18,356 bases of DNA from CAG-791 sp963657295 (GCA_963657295.1 CAVKMX010000040.1:1-18356); one strand, 5' to 3'. Shown: positions 1 to 7,762, numbered from the stretch's first letter. Translations and numbers: made by a program. The notes: generated from the sequence alone by a model not told the origin.

Positions 1-85
1 GTGCAGAAGAAGGGACTTGAACCCTCACGACATTGCTGCCACAGGCACCTGAAGCCTGCGCGTCTACCAATTCCGCCACTTCTGC
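1..85 (-). tRNA. tRNA-Leu (anticodon CAG)
   Basis: Read on the minus strand, the sequence folds into a full cloverleaf. The acceptor arm is GCAGAAG (79-85) paired with CTTCTGC (3-9). The anticodon stem is CAGGC/GCCTG (54-58 with 42-46), around loop TTCAGGT with anticodon CAG at 49-51. There is a long variable arm as expected for a class II tRNA, and a T-arm with GGTTCAAGTCC. The discriminator A is at position 2, and the window edge cuts the sequence just after the first following C, so whether CCA is encoded cannot be seen. It decodes the leucine codon CUG, which is frequent in this GC-rich sequence. The 5' end lies 12 bases past its -10 box. Confidence 0.95.
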
Positions 86-96
86 GAACAAATGAT

Positions 97-125
97 ATGT
101 TAGCGCATCCCGTCCGAAGTGTCAA
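97..125 (-). promoter_or_regulatory. Promoter of tRNA-Leu
   Basis: On the minus strand a perfect -35 TTGACA (120-125) is followed by a 17-base spacer and a -10 TAACAT (97-102). This is close to the sigma-70/SigA consensus and is correctly placed to start transcription a few bases before the tRNA 5' end at 85. It implies the tRNA is transcribed independently of the SGNH hydrolase gene upstream. Confidence 0.8.
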
Positions 126-196
126 ACAGAAAAGCACAATTTCCTGTTGTGACTTTTTCTATAATTGTCTCATAATTCCAATAAGTAGTGATACTC

Positions 197-217
197 AAAA
201 ATGCCCGATGGCATTTT
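197..217 (-). terminator. Rho-independent terminator after the SGNH hydrolase gene
   Basis: On the minus strand AAAATGCC, loop ATCG, GGCATTTT form an 8-bp stem with a run of five T at its 3' side. It lies 44 bases beyond the stop of the SGNH hydrolase gene and upstream of the tRNA promoter, so it probably ends the ApbE-unknown-SGNH transcript. The rest of 86-260 shows nothing besides this hairpin and the tRNA promoter. Confidence 0.75.
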
Positions 218-260
218 CTCCTTGCATTCGTAAATCCGCGATGCGGCCGGCCATTCCGGA

Positions 261-1502
261 TCACCCCTTCGGCGTCTGGTTCACCCAATCCACCGTATCC
301 GGATCCACGCCCTCATCAATGTCATATCCCATGGTGCGCAGCGCGATGCGGCTGAGAAGATTCGCATACTTCACGCGCCCCTGCTCCGTCATGTGAATGC
401 CGTCGAGCAGGTCCTCCGACGCGGAATAAATATTGATCCCGGAATTCTCATAGGCATTGACGGTCGTGGTATTGTTGTGGCCGCCGGCCAGATGCGAGAC
501 CGTCTCCGCATAATTGTACAGAGTGCCGCACCCATTGTTGATGATGTTGGAGTCGCCGAGGAACGCCCCGGTGCCGCCCTGCCAGAACTGTGCATAGGTA
601 GGGGTGCAGATCAGGATCTGCGCATCCGGATAGGTGTTGCGCAGGTCCAGAACCATGGACTCCAGCGCGCCGAACACCGTCTGGACGCTTCCCGGATCGT
701 CCTCGCTGTACATCGTCTTCTTCGTCAGGTAGTCGTTGACACCGTATTCAATGACGAAGAGATCCGTCTTGGAGAAATCGCAGCTGTTGAACACATTCTT
801 CTGGTAGTCGTAGCCATCGAGGACCGAGTCCCCCACCATGCCGCAGACCGCCTTCGTGAGATTCACGCCGCAGGTCGTGCCCCACTGCGACGGATCCTTC
901 CCGCGGTCCTCCTCCTCGGAGGCGGCGCACTTTCCGCCGATGGAGAGGTTGTAGACGTTCGCATGGATCTTGTGGGCCAGCAGATAGGCAAGGCCGTCCG
1001 TCCCGAGGAAATTGCCGAACTGGGAATCTCCCATGACCACCACCTGGAACAGCGCGGTTCCCTCCGTCTTGCCGTACAGCGTGGAGGCTACGCCGTCCGG
1101 AAGCGGGGCCTCCGTCAGCGTAGGATTCTCGATTTCCGAGGGATCCACCGTGGTCTCCTCCGTGCCGACCGAGCTCTGCGCCTCATGCGTGATCAGCTCT
1201 CCGCCGCCCTGTGCATAGGTCTGGTCTGCGGCGTCCACCAGATCGCCGTTCAGATCCCTTTCATGCTGAACAGCCGGATCCTCCGCTTCCTGCTCTGTGC
1301 TGTCCTGACCGGCCGTATCCGTATCCGTTTCCGCCGCAGTCTCCGCGTCCTGCGTATTCTCCGCCGTCTGTGTCTGCTCCTGTATTTCTCCGTCTGTTTT
1401 CCCGGGGGCCGACAGCCTCCCCAGCAGGAAGCCCGCCGCGAGGGCCGCCGCCGTCATAACCGCCGTAATGCGATATTGCCTGTATCTGTTCCTTCTGATC
1501 AT
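261..1502 (-). CDS. Exported SGNH/GDSL-family hydrolase
   Basis: Predicted 413-residue protein. A basic N-terminus and a single hydrophobic segment (about residues 12-30) form a signal anchor. An acidic, Thr/Glu/Gln-rich linker follows (about 35-80), then an extracellular catalytic domain. The SGNH signatures are visible: block I VVMGDSQ with nucleophile Ser at about 160, a GVND block near the middle, and a C-terminal DGIH with the catalytic Asp/His pair at about 367/370. Such enzymes are esterases, acetylhydrolases or acyltransferases acting on glycans; the substrate is not deducible. The ATG at 1502 was chosen because GGAG lies 5 bases upstream; an in-frame TTG at 1550 would add a glutamine-rich repeat. 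It is the last gene of a probable operon with the two upstream genes. It could act with the MBOAT protein at 6196-7755, but the two are not adjacent. Confidence 0.82.
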   Translation of the reverse strand: MIRRNRYRQYRITAVMTAAALAAGFLLGRLSAPGKTDGEIQEQTQTAENTQDAETAAETDTDTAGQDSTEQEAEDPAVQHERDLNGDLVDAADQTYAQGGGELITHEAQSSVGTEETTVDPSEIENPTLTEAPLPDGVASTLYGKTEGTALFQVVVMGDSQFGNFLGTDGLAYLLAHKIHANVYNLSIGGKCAASEEEDRGKDPSQWGTTCGVNLTKAVCGMVGDSVLDGYDYQKNVFNSCDFSKTDLFVIEYGVNDYLTKKTMYSEDDPGSVQTVFGALESMVLDLRNTYPDAQILICTPTYAQFWQGGTGAFLGDSNIINNGCGTLYNYAETVSHLAGGHNNTTTVNAYENSGINIYSASEDLLDGIHMTEQGRVKYANLLSRIALRTMGYDIDEGVDPDTVDWVNQTPKG

Positions 1503-1517
1503 GAATTCTCCGTTTCC

Positions 1518-1562
1518 TCGCTCCGTCTGCTGCAGCTCCGCCTGCTGCAACTTCGTCTGCTG
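1518..1562 (-). repeat. Three 15-bp tandem repeats between two genes
   Basis: Directly after the TAG stop of the preceding gene, the minus strand carries three imperfect copies of CTGCAGCAG(A/G)CG(A/G)AG. They are in frame with both flanking genes and would read as LQQ(T/A)(K/E) units. They occupy the spacer before the SGNH hydrolase ribosome binding site. Confidence 0.75.
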
Positions 1563-1565
1563 CAG

Positions 1566-2021
1566 CTACTTCAGGCACCCTGACAGGTCCACGCCGGATT
1601 CCGTTCCTTCAATTCCATCCAGCAGCGCCTCATCCACCGCCTCGTCATTGTACCAGATATGTCCCTCGGCATCACAGGTGATGGACAGCCGATGCGTCTG
1701 CGGATCCAGCTGCAGCTGTACATGCCCGCCCGCACGGCACAGCTCATCCGTGGACAGATCCTCCTGCAGCGTGACAGAATAATGCACCTGCACCACCTCG
1801 CGCAGCACCTTCTCACAGTCAAGCCGCGCCGCCGGAATTCCTTCCTCCTCGGCCTCCAGCAGCGCGGCATGGTACCAGATTCCCGTCCAGTACATCGCGC
1901 CGTAGCAGGTTTCCGCATAATCCCGCGCCACAAAGGCATCGTAGCGCGGCTTCAGAAGAGCCGTGATTCCGACCAGCAGCAGGATTCCTGCAGCTGCCGC
2001 GAGCCGCCCTTTGTGTTTCAT
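1566..2021 (-). CDS. Small exported or membrane-anchored protein of unknown function
   Basis: Not recognised as a known family. The predicted 151-residue protein starts with a short basic stretch (MKHKGR) and a hydrophobic segment (about residues 7-23), like a signal peptide or N-terminal anchor. A soluble part follows with five scattered cysteines and an acidic C-terminal third. The start at 2021 has AAGGAAG seven bases upstream. An alternative ATG at 2039 adds six residues and has GAGG seven bases upstream, so the start is uncertain. Only about 30 bases separate it from the ApbE stop, and the SGNH hydrolase follows after the 15-bp repeat, which points to one transcript and an extracytoplasmic role. 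The composition does not suggest an enzyme. Confidence 0.65.
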   Translation of the reverse strand: MKHKGRLAAAAGILLLVGITALLKPRYDAFVARDYAETCYGAMYWTGIWYHAALLEAEEEGIPAARLDCEKVLREVVQVHYSVTLQEDLSTDELCRAGGHVQLQLDPQTHRLSITCDAEGHIWYNDEAVDEALLDGIEGTESGVDLSGCLK

Positions 2022-2052
2022 CCGCTTTCTTCCTTCCATCCGCTGTCCTCGG

Positions 2053-3200
2053 CTACGACGGCGTGAAATCGGCACCGTCCGTCATCACCACCGATCCATC
2101 CCGCAGAATGAAAACCGCTTCATACCCCTCCAGGTTCTCGATCAGCTCCCGTCCCTGTTCGGATCCGAGGGCCAGACAGATGGTGGACAGGGCATCGCAG
2201 TCTCCAGACGTGCCGAGAGCTCCCTCCACCGTCACGCCCAGCACATCCGTCTCCACCGGATATCCCGTCTCCGGATCCAGGATATGATGATATTCCTTCC
2301 CGTCTGACGTAAAATAACGTTCATATACGCCGGAGGTCACAAGGGTTTCATCCGCGCCATCCGCCGATCCCACAATTTCCGTCCGGTCCGAATATGGTGT
2401 CTCAATGCCGATGCGGAAGGGCGTGTTCTCCGCCTTCTCTCCGATGCAGGCAATGTTGCCGCCGAGGCTGATGACCGCCGAGGAAACCCCGTCCTCCTTC
2501 AGCCGCACGGACACCGCATCCGCAATGTACCCCTTGGCGATTCCGCCAAGGTCAATCTCCGCCTCCGGATCCTCCAGCTGCACCGTCCCCGCGTCCCCGT
2601 CAATCCGTATCTTCGTATAATCGACATGGGACACCGCATCCGCCAGCGCCTCTTCCCCGGGAACCGACGGATGATCGCTGTGAAAATCCCACAGATCCTC
2701 CGCCTTTCCGATGGTAATATCGAAAACTCCGCCCGAGAGGTCACCGTATTCCACGCCCTTTTGAATCAGCTCCACTGTCCTTGCANNNNNNNNNNCGTGG
2801 CATCAGTTCCCTCCACAGTCTTGCTCAGGAGCTGCTCGTATTCACTGCACAGCGCAAAGGCATCCGCAATGGCTCCTCCTGCGCGGTCCTCCCACGCATC
2901 CGCAGTCATCCCGCTCTCCTCTTCCATCCCGTACACCGTGATCATGCAGATGGTGTCAAAATAAAAGCTCTCCCGGGACACCGGCTCCCGCGAGGAATCG
3001 AGGGCAGAGCCGGATCCCGACTGCGAGCCCTCCGTTCTCCCATCCGACCGGCCGCACCCCGTCTGTGCTATAATGGCAGACACCGCGAGCAGAACGGTAG
3101 CACTCCTGTATACGCATCGGAGCGCGAAATGTTTCCTCCGCGAATGTCTGCTGCTCGCTGATAATATTTTATTTTTCATCAGGAATCGTTCGATATGCAT
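2053..3200 (-). CDS. apbE: FAD:protein FMN transferase (ApbE), lipoprotein-like, interrupted by an assembly gap
   Basis: ApbE uses FAD to attach FMN covalently through a phosphoester to Thr/Ser of exported redox proteins such as RnfG and RnfD. The N-terminal part has a hydrophobic leader ending in QTGC, a plausible lipobox, so the enzyme would sit outside the membrane. It continues with a YFDTICMITVYG strand. After the gap come SGGVFDITIG, DLGGIAKGYIADAV, SLGGNI, a YHHILDPETGYP segment and CDALSTICLALG, the family's FAD- and Mg-binding signatures. Ten N (2786-2795) interrupt the gene, and the reading frames on the two sides do not agree across exactly ten bases. By memory of family alignments about 13 residues are missing, so the gap length is probably a placeholder. 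The ATG at 3200 overlaps the divergent gene's ATG; an internal ATG at 3179 also precedes the leader. Confidence 0.88.
2786..2795. other. Assembly gap (10 N)
   Basis: Ten undetermined bases lie inside the ApbE gene. Intact codons end exactly on the upstream side, and one extra base precedes the next in-frame codon on the downstream side. An intact gene would therefore need a true gap length of 2 modulo 3, which ten is not. Confidence 0.98.
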
Positions 3201-3782
3201 CGCGTCCAGTGTAACATTTTAAAAGAGATAAAAAAAGGCGATCTGTTCCTGCTCGCTGTTTTTCTCCTCCTTGCGGCAGGCATCGCATCGGCTCCGCTGC
3301 TCCGGAGCTGCGCCGAAAAGGGGAGCGATGAACGGAGCGCGGAACGGAGCATAGAACGGATCGTTGAGATCCGCGTCGACGGGGAGCTGCGGGAGACCTG
3401 CCCGCTTTCCGCGGACCGGGTGATCCGCGTCGACACCGATTACGGGAGCAATGAGATCACCATTGCAGACGGGGAGGCCGCCGTCACCCGGGCAGACTGC
3501 TCCAACCAGGTCTGCGTTCAGACCGGCAGCATCCGATCGCCCGGTCAGCTCATCGTGTGCCTTCCCCATCACCTCAGCGTCGAGATCGCAGCCGGAGAAG
3601 GAGCCGTCTCTGACGGGTCCTCCGAAAACTCCGGCGGGGCCGGGTCATCCGAAAACTCTGGCGGAGCCGGGGCATCCGAAAGCTCCGGCGGGGCCGGCGC
3701 CTCCGAAACTTCCGGCGGAGCCGGATCCTCCGAGGAGAACGGCGATTCCGCCTCCGATGCCTATGACGCCATTTCCCGCTGA
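3195..3782 (+). CDS. NusG domain II-containing membrane-anchored protein (EetA-like)
   Basis: Predicted 195-residue protein. One N-terminal membrane segment (about residues 17-34) is followed by an extracytoplasmic NusG-domain-II (DUF1312) fold (about 55-132). The family signature is clear in DCSNQVCVQTG and the later IVCLPHHLSVEI. Cysteines 102, 107 and 122 lie in the conserved part. The tail (142 to about 181) is a 9-residue SSENSGGAG-type repeat, probably a flexible spacer. The domain is found in membrane-exposed proteins near rnf or apbE genes and, as I recall, in EetA of Listeria extracellular electron transfer; its exact role is not established. The ATG at 3195 has AGGAA nine bases upstream and shares the palindrome ATGCAT with the divergent ApbE start. 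The Gx-transporter gene follows after 30 bases, so the two probably form an operon. Confidence 0.83.
   Translation: MHRVQCNILKEIKKGDLFLLAVFLLLAAGIASAPLLRSCAEKGSDERSAERSIERIVEIRVDGELRETCPLSADRVIRVDTDYGSNEITIADGEAAVTRADCSNQVCVQTGSIRSPGQLIVCLPHHLSVEIAAGEGAVSDGSSENSGGAGSSENSGGAGASESSGGAGASETSGGAGSSEENGDSASDAYDAISR
3618..3740 (+). repeat. 27-bp tandem repeat encoding SSENSGGAG units
   Basis: Four consecutive 27-base units (3618-3644, 3645-3671, 3672-3698, 3699-3725) and a partial fifth encode SSENSGGAG, SSENSGGAG, ASESSGGAG, ASETSGGAG and SSEEN. Third-codon positions vary between units, so the repeat is old enough to have drifted while the amino-acid pattern was kept. It forms the C-terminal tail of the NusG-domain-II protein. 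Confidence 0.92.
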
Positions 3783-3812
3783 CACTGCCAAACGGCGGAG
3801 GATCCGTACCTT

Positions 3813-4403
3813 ATGTCCATGCTGCACCCTTCATCCGATCAACACCATACGCTTTCCGTTCCCTCCATGACGCTGCTCGCCATGCTCTCATCCCTGGCCC
3901 TCGCTCTGTCCTGGGTCGAAGCCCTTCTCCCCTTTCAGCCCGGTCTCCCCGGCGTCAAGCTCGGACTCGCCAATCTGGTCATTGTCTTTGTTCTCTGCCG
4001 GATGGGAGCAGGCCCTGCCCTCCTGGTCAATGTTGTCCGCATCCTGCTCGCGGGCTTCCTCTTCAGCGGTCCCTTCGGCACACTGTATTCCATCGCCGGA
4101 GCCGCCCTCAGCCTCTCCGGAATGGTTCTCCTTACCGCCGTGAACCGCAAAAGAGAAGCCGCCGGCAAGGCCGACTGCTTCTCCCTCTATGGCATCAGTA
4201 TGACCGGCGGCGTTCTTCATAACCTCGGCCAGCTCGTGATCGCCGTTCTCTTTGTCTCCAATGCGAATCTCTTCTATTATTTTCCGGTCATGATCCTCTC
4301 CGGCATCGCCGCCGGCATCCTCAACGGCATCATCGCCCGGCTCCTGCTGGCGCACATCCCGCACAGCGAGGGTCTCATTCCTCCGCACTCGCCGCAAGGG
4401 TGA
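3813..4403 (+). CDS. Gx transporter family / heptaprenyl diphosphate synthase component I-like membrane protein (EetB-like)
   Basis: Predicted 196-residue integral membrane protein with about five to six hydrophobic segments. The family hallmark ends the first helix: EALLPFQPGLPGVKLGLANL (about residues 36-55), followed by Gly/Ala-rich membrane helices. The family (PF07456) was named for heptaprenyl diphosphate synthase component I, but its members look like small transporter S-components; the substrate is unknown. GGAGGA lies ten bases before the ATG at 3813, and a second ATG two codons later would give better spacing by six bases. It follows the NusG-II gene by 30 bases, a pairing common near rnf and apbE. 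Its last 29 bases overlap the convergent DUF6056-like gene. Confidence 0.85.
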   Translation: MSMLHPSSDQHHTLSVPSMTLLAMLSSLALALSWVEALLPFQPGLPGVKLGLANLVIVFVLCRMGAGPALLVNVVRILLAGFLFSGPFGTLYSIAGAALSLSGMVLLTAVNRKREAAGKADCFSLYGISMTGGVLHNLGQLVIAVLFVSNANLFYYFPVMILSGIAAGILNGIIARLLLAHIPHSEGLIPPHSPQG

Positions 4404-6063
4404 CCGAGCCCTTGTCATAATATTCCGCCACCGTCTCGTTGATCCAGTAGGACGGATCCTCCGTCAGCTCCAGTCCGTACAGGAACAGAAGATACGGACG
4501 GACCGTAAAGGCCGGAACGGTCACGTCCTCGCCGTCCAGTGCCGGATCCTCCAGAACCGCCAGCCTCTCCTGCATCTGCGCATCATATTCCTGCGCCTCC
4601 CCGATCAGCAGTGACCTCGCGGCGCAAAGGCTCGTGAGCCTCTCCCGGTTCTCCCTAGGCAGCACATAGCAGAGCAGGACAAAGCAGGCCGTCAGCACCA
4701 GAACCGAGGACAGGAACGGGCGTGCCCACGCAGGCGGGCCTTCCCCTGCCCCACCCTGCACAGCGTCGGAAGGAAGGCAAGAACCGACCGGGGCCGCCGT
4801 TCCTTCGCCCTGCACGCCGCCGGAATGGTTCGCCCCGGCAGGCCTCTCCCGATACCGGCGGATTTTGCCCAACAGGAACCACTCAAGGAGGGCCAGAAGC
4901 GTTACGAGATAGAAAAAGCGCACATCCTCGATCCGCATGGGGCCGCCGTCTCCGTACACATATACGGAAGGGGCGTAGCTCGCCGCATAGAGTCCGAACA
5001 GCGCCGCCGTGACCGGCACTGCCGGCAGACGCAGCAGCCGCTCCGTCCCGGAGCCTCCGGCACTGTCTGCTGCAGCTGCCTCTTCCCCCTTCGGATCAAA
5101 CGAGCGCCAGAGGAACGGCGCCGCCAGCAGCAGGAGGAGCACCAGCAGAATGCTCATGCTGTCCCCGACGCTTTCATACGCCAGATACACGGAATGGATC
5201 ACCATGGCGGGAATCGAGGTGATCCCGTTCGCTCCCTCCTGATCCATCCGCAGCAGATTGCCGGGAGCCAGCACCGAAACCGCGAGCCCCGCGCAGCCGC
5301 ACAGCAGAATTCCCGCATAGCAGCTGCGCCGGCGGCCCCGGGAGCGCTCCTCCCCCTTCAGGAGGAGAAACGGCAGAATTCCAAAGCCTGCCAGCACGAG
5401 GAGATTGACCAGTGCCGTGACATAATTGCCTCCCATGGCGGCGAAGGAGAGCAGGACGGCACCCGTCTCCTGCCGCGCCGTAAGGCCGTCCTGCCGCAGA
5501 TTCCGCACGAGGAGCGCCGCCAGGATCAGCAGCATGCCGAAAAAGGGAAGGTAATTCACGGCGCCGTCCCACCAGAAGAACATGTCCAACGCCCGGGGAA
5601 TCAGCTGGATCATCGCAAGAGAGAGAATCCAGGCCGCAATGCTCCCGCACGCGCCGTGCCGTGTTCCCCTGTCCTTCAGCAGCTCTCTCCAGAAGATCCA
5701 ATTGGAGAGGATCAGAAAGCCGACCAGCAGATAAGTGACCAGGGCATACCAGGAATCGCCCAGCGCTACCGGATTCAGCGCCCCCAGCAGGACCGCCGTA
5801 TAACAGCCCTGCCAGGAGGTATAACTCCAGTGCAGCTGCCGGCCGATGCCCTGCAGCAGGCCCAAGAGACCGCTCTGCACCCAGCCGTGATGCGGATAGT
5901 TGGCGAAAGCGAAGTCATCCGCACTTGCATGGTTGTAAAGGGAAATGATCGCCAGAGGAATCAGGCTAAGGACGAGCAGCCCTCCGAAAAAGCGATTCCA
6001 GAAGCGAAGATCCCGTTCTCCTCCTCCGCGGAGGCTGTGTTGCTCTGCAGCAGTTTTACGCAT
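4375..6063 (-). CDS. DUF6056-like multi-pass membrane protein (possible GT-C type glycosyltransferase)
   Basis: Predicted 562-residue polytopic protein with roughly ten to twelve hydrophobic segments. After the first helix comes an extracytoplasmic ASADDF motif (Asp 49-50), followed by a Trp/Tyr-rich stretch with TSWQGCY. This layout (acidic pair in the first outer loop, many helices, a C-terminal extracytoplasmic part) resembles the DUF6056 and GtrII families, whose members are thought to be lipid-linked-sugar glycosyltransferases. Family assignment is by eye and function is inferred. ATG 6063 was chosen because AAGGG lies seven bases upstream; upstream in-frame codons extend to 6162 without a good site. 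It lies 132 bases downstream of the MBOAT gene on the same strand, probably co-transcribed, and runs 29 bases into the convergent Gx gene. Confidence 0.68.
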   Translation of the reverse strand: MRKTAAEQHSLRGGGERDLRFWNRFFGGLLVLSLIPLAIISLYNHASADDFAFANYPHHGWVQSGLLGLLQGIGRQLHWSYTSWQGCYTAVLLGALNPVALGDSWYALVTYLLVGFLILSNWIFWRELLKDRGTRHGACGSIAAWILSLAMIQLIPRALDMFFWWDGAVNYLPFFGMLLILAALLVRNLRQDGLTARQETGAVLLSFAAMGGNYVTALVNLLVLAGFGILPFLLLKGEERSRGRRRSCYAGILLCGCAGLAVSVLAPGNLLRMDQEGANGITSIPAMVIHSVYLAYESVGDSMSILLVLLLLLAAPFLWRSFDPKGEEAAAADSAGGSGTERLLRLPAVPVTAALFGLYAASYAPSVYVYGDGGPMRIEDVRFFYLVTLLALLEWFLLGKIRRYRERPAGANHSGGVQGEGTAAPVGSCLPSDAVQGGAGEGPPAWARPFLSSVLVLTACFVLLCYVLPRENRERLTSLCAARSLLIGEAQEYDAQMQERLAVLEDPALDGEDVTVPAFTVRPYLLFLYGLELTEDPSYWINETVAEYYDKGSVTLAASAEE

Positions 6064-6195
6064 TTTGCTACCCTTTCTGTCTCTGCATTCCATCCCCCGG
6101 AATTGTCCGTCCGAAGCTTCCGAAATCCGAGGATCCAAGGGCCCGCAGGACCCCTGATGCATCGGAAATCCGCCTCCAGCACTCCAACGAAGCGA

Positions 6196-7755
6196 TCAGA
6201 AATTCGCATACAGAAACGCCGAGGAGGCATTGGAGAAATCCATTGCCAGCTGAATGAAAACGAGCATGACATAATACGCGCTCCAACGGACGATCCGCGG
6301 CCGCACCGCAAGGCTGTCATAAACCGTCCGCCCCCTTTCATGGAGAAGATCCACGGCCGTCAGGGCTGCCATTCCGGCAAAGGTCAGGAGGAGGCGCGAT
6401 CCGGAGAGGATACCGGACTGCAGGAGCAGCGTCTGCATGGTGCCCGCCCACTCCCCTGCCCGGAACAGGCCGGGCGTCAGGACAGCGCGAAAGGCGTGCA
6501 TGCAGTCGCCCCATTGATAAATGCGGTCATAAAACCAGCCGATGTTCACGATCACAAAGGTCCGCACGATGCGCACCCTGCGGGCCGCCGCAGGATGTGC
6601 CGGAAACCGCAGCCGGCGGCCAAGCCCCTCCAGCTGCGGTGAGAGGATGTCCGACAGCGCGATCACCAGACCGTTGTACAGTCCCCAGAGGACATAATGG
6701 AGCTCCGGGCCGTGCCAGATTCCCACCAGGAAGAACACCAGAAGATTCGCCATCGAAGCCGGCAGAACAACGCCGAGGTGCCTGCCGAAGCGTTTGGAAA
6801 TCCGTTTCCCGAGGCGCTGCACCGGCCGCAGCAGTGCAAAGGGATAGAACACATAATCCCGCATCCAGGCGCCCAGCGAGATGTGCCACCTGCGCCAGAA
6901 ATCCCCGAGAGAAACCGCCAGATACGGCTGGCGGAAATTCGGTGCAAGGGAAATGCCGAAGAGGCGCGCCGCACCTGTCACCATGTCTATGCCGCCGGAG
7001 AAATCCGCGTACTGCTGGAAGGAATACATCAGGATCCCCGTGATGACCGCAGACCCCGGAATCTCGCGGATGTGCTCATCCAGGAGTGCCGCAATGGCCG
7101 GCGAGAGCATGTTGGCGATCGCATATTTCTTCATCAGGCCGAAGGCAATGAGGAGCATTCCCCGCTTCCATTCCTCAAAGGAAGCCCTGTGCTCCCCCAG
7201 CAGCTGCGGGGCCAGCTGCTCGTAGCGGCCGATAGGACCCTGGATCAGCTGCGGAAAAAAGGATACGAACAGCAGATAGTGCAGGAAATTCTTCTCTGCC
7301 GCAGTCCTGCCGTTGTACACATCCAGAAGATAGCCCGCAGACTGGAAGGTGTAAAAGGACAGTCCCAGAGGCAGGAGCCACCCGTGAAAGGCGACGCCCC
7401 AGTATTTGACCAGCGCCAGAATGCCGAAATTGATCAGGAGCACCGCAAGGAGAATCCTCCTTTGCTCCCTCTGCATGGCAGCCTTCGCCTCCTTCTGCCG
7501 GTCCCGTCCCGCCGCCTTCCGCTGCCTGCGAAGAGCCTGATAGGCCTCCCGCTCCTTCTCGATGCGCAGAGCGCCCCACCAGCAGGTCAGTGCCGTCAGA
7601 CACAGGAAAGCCAGGTTCTTCGGCCCGGAAAAGGCATAGAAAGCCATGCTCGCCAACAGCAGACAGATCCACTGCCGCCTGCCGGCGAACACGGAGTAAT
7701 ACAATACCAATATCAAAATCAGGAAGAAGGCAAAGCTCCAGGACGTGATACTCAT
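6196..7755 (-). CDS. MBOAT family O-acyltransferase (DltB/AlgI-like)
   Basis: Predicted 519-residue membrane-bound O-acyltransferase, the usual length for AlgI/DltB-like proteins. It begins MSITSWSFAFFLILILVLYY, matching the typical MBOAT start. It continues with FYTFQSAGYLLDVYNG, then PQLIQGPIGRYEQL, QQYADFSGGIDMV and DFWRRWHISL, all conserved blocks of the family. The catalytic histidine is in GIWHGPELHYVLWGLYNG at about residue 348. Such enzymes pass acyl, often acetyl, groups across the membrane onto exported glycans or teichoic acids, usually with an SGNH-type partner. An exported SGNH hydrolase lies about 4.7 kb further on the same strand. No ribosome binding site precedes the ATG at 7755, but an extended -10 element lies seven bases upstream, which suggests a leaderless message. 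Confidence 0.9.
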   Translation of the reverse strand: MSITSWSFAFFLILILVLYYSVFAGRRQWICLLLASMAFYAFSGPKNLAFLCLTALTCWWGALRIEKEREAYQALRRQRKAAGRDRQKEAKAAMQREQRRILLAVLLINFGILALVKYWGVAFHGWLLPLGLSFYTFQSAGYLLDVYNGRTAAEKNFLHYLLFVSFFPQLIQGPIGRYEQLAPQLLGEHRASFEEWKRGMLLIAFGLMKKYAIANMLSPAIAALLDEHIREIPGSAVITGILMYSFQQYADFSGGIDMVTGAARLFGISLAPNFRQPYLAVSLGDFWRRWHISLGAWMRDYVFYPFALLRPVQRLGKRISKRFGRHLGVVLPASMANLLVFFLVGIWHGPELHYVLWGLYNGLVIALSDILSPQLEGLGRRLRFPAHPAAARRVRIVRTFVIVNIGWFYDRIYQWGDCMHAFRAVLTPGLFRAGEWAGTMQTLLLQSGILSGSRLLLTFAGMAALTAVDLLHERGRTVYDSLAVRPRIVRWSAYYVMLVFIQLAMDFSNASSAFLYANF

Positions 7756-7762
7756 AGACCCG

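Noticed and set aside
4825..6642. Long open frame on the plus strand (605 codons) opposite the DUF6056-like and MBOAT genes
   Set aside because: Its translation is rich in Gln, His, Arg and Pro with no domain, and it lies antisense to genes with clear membrane motifs. It is a product of GC-rich codon bias.
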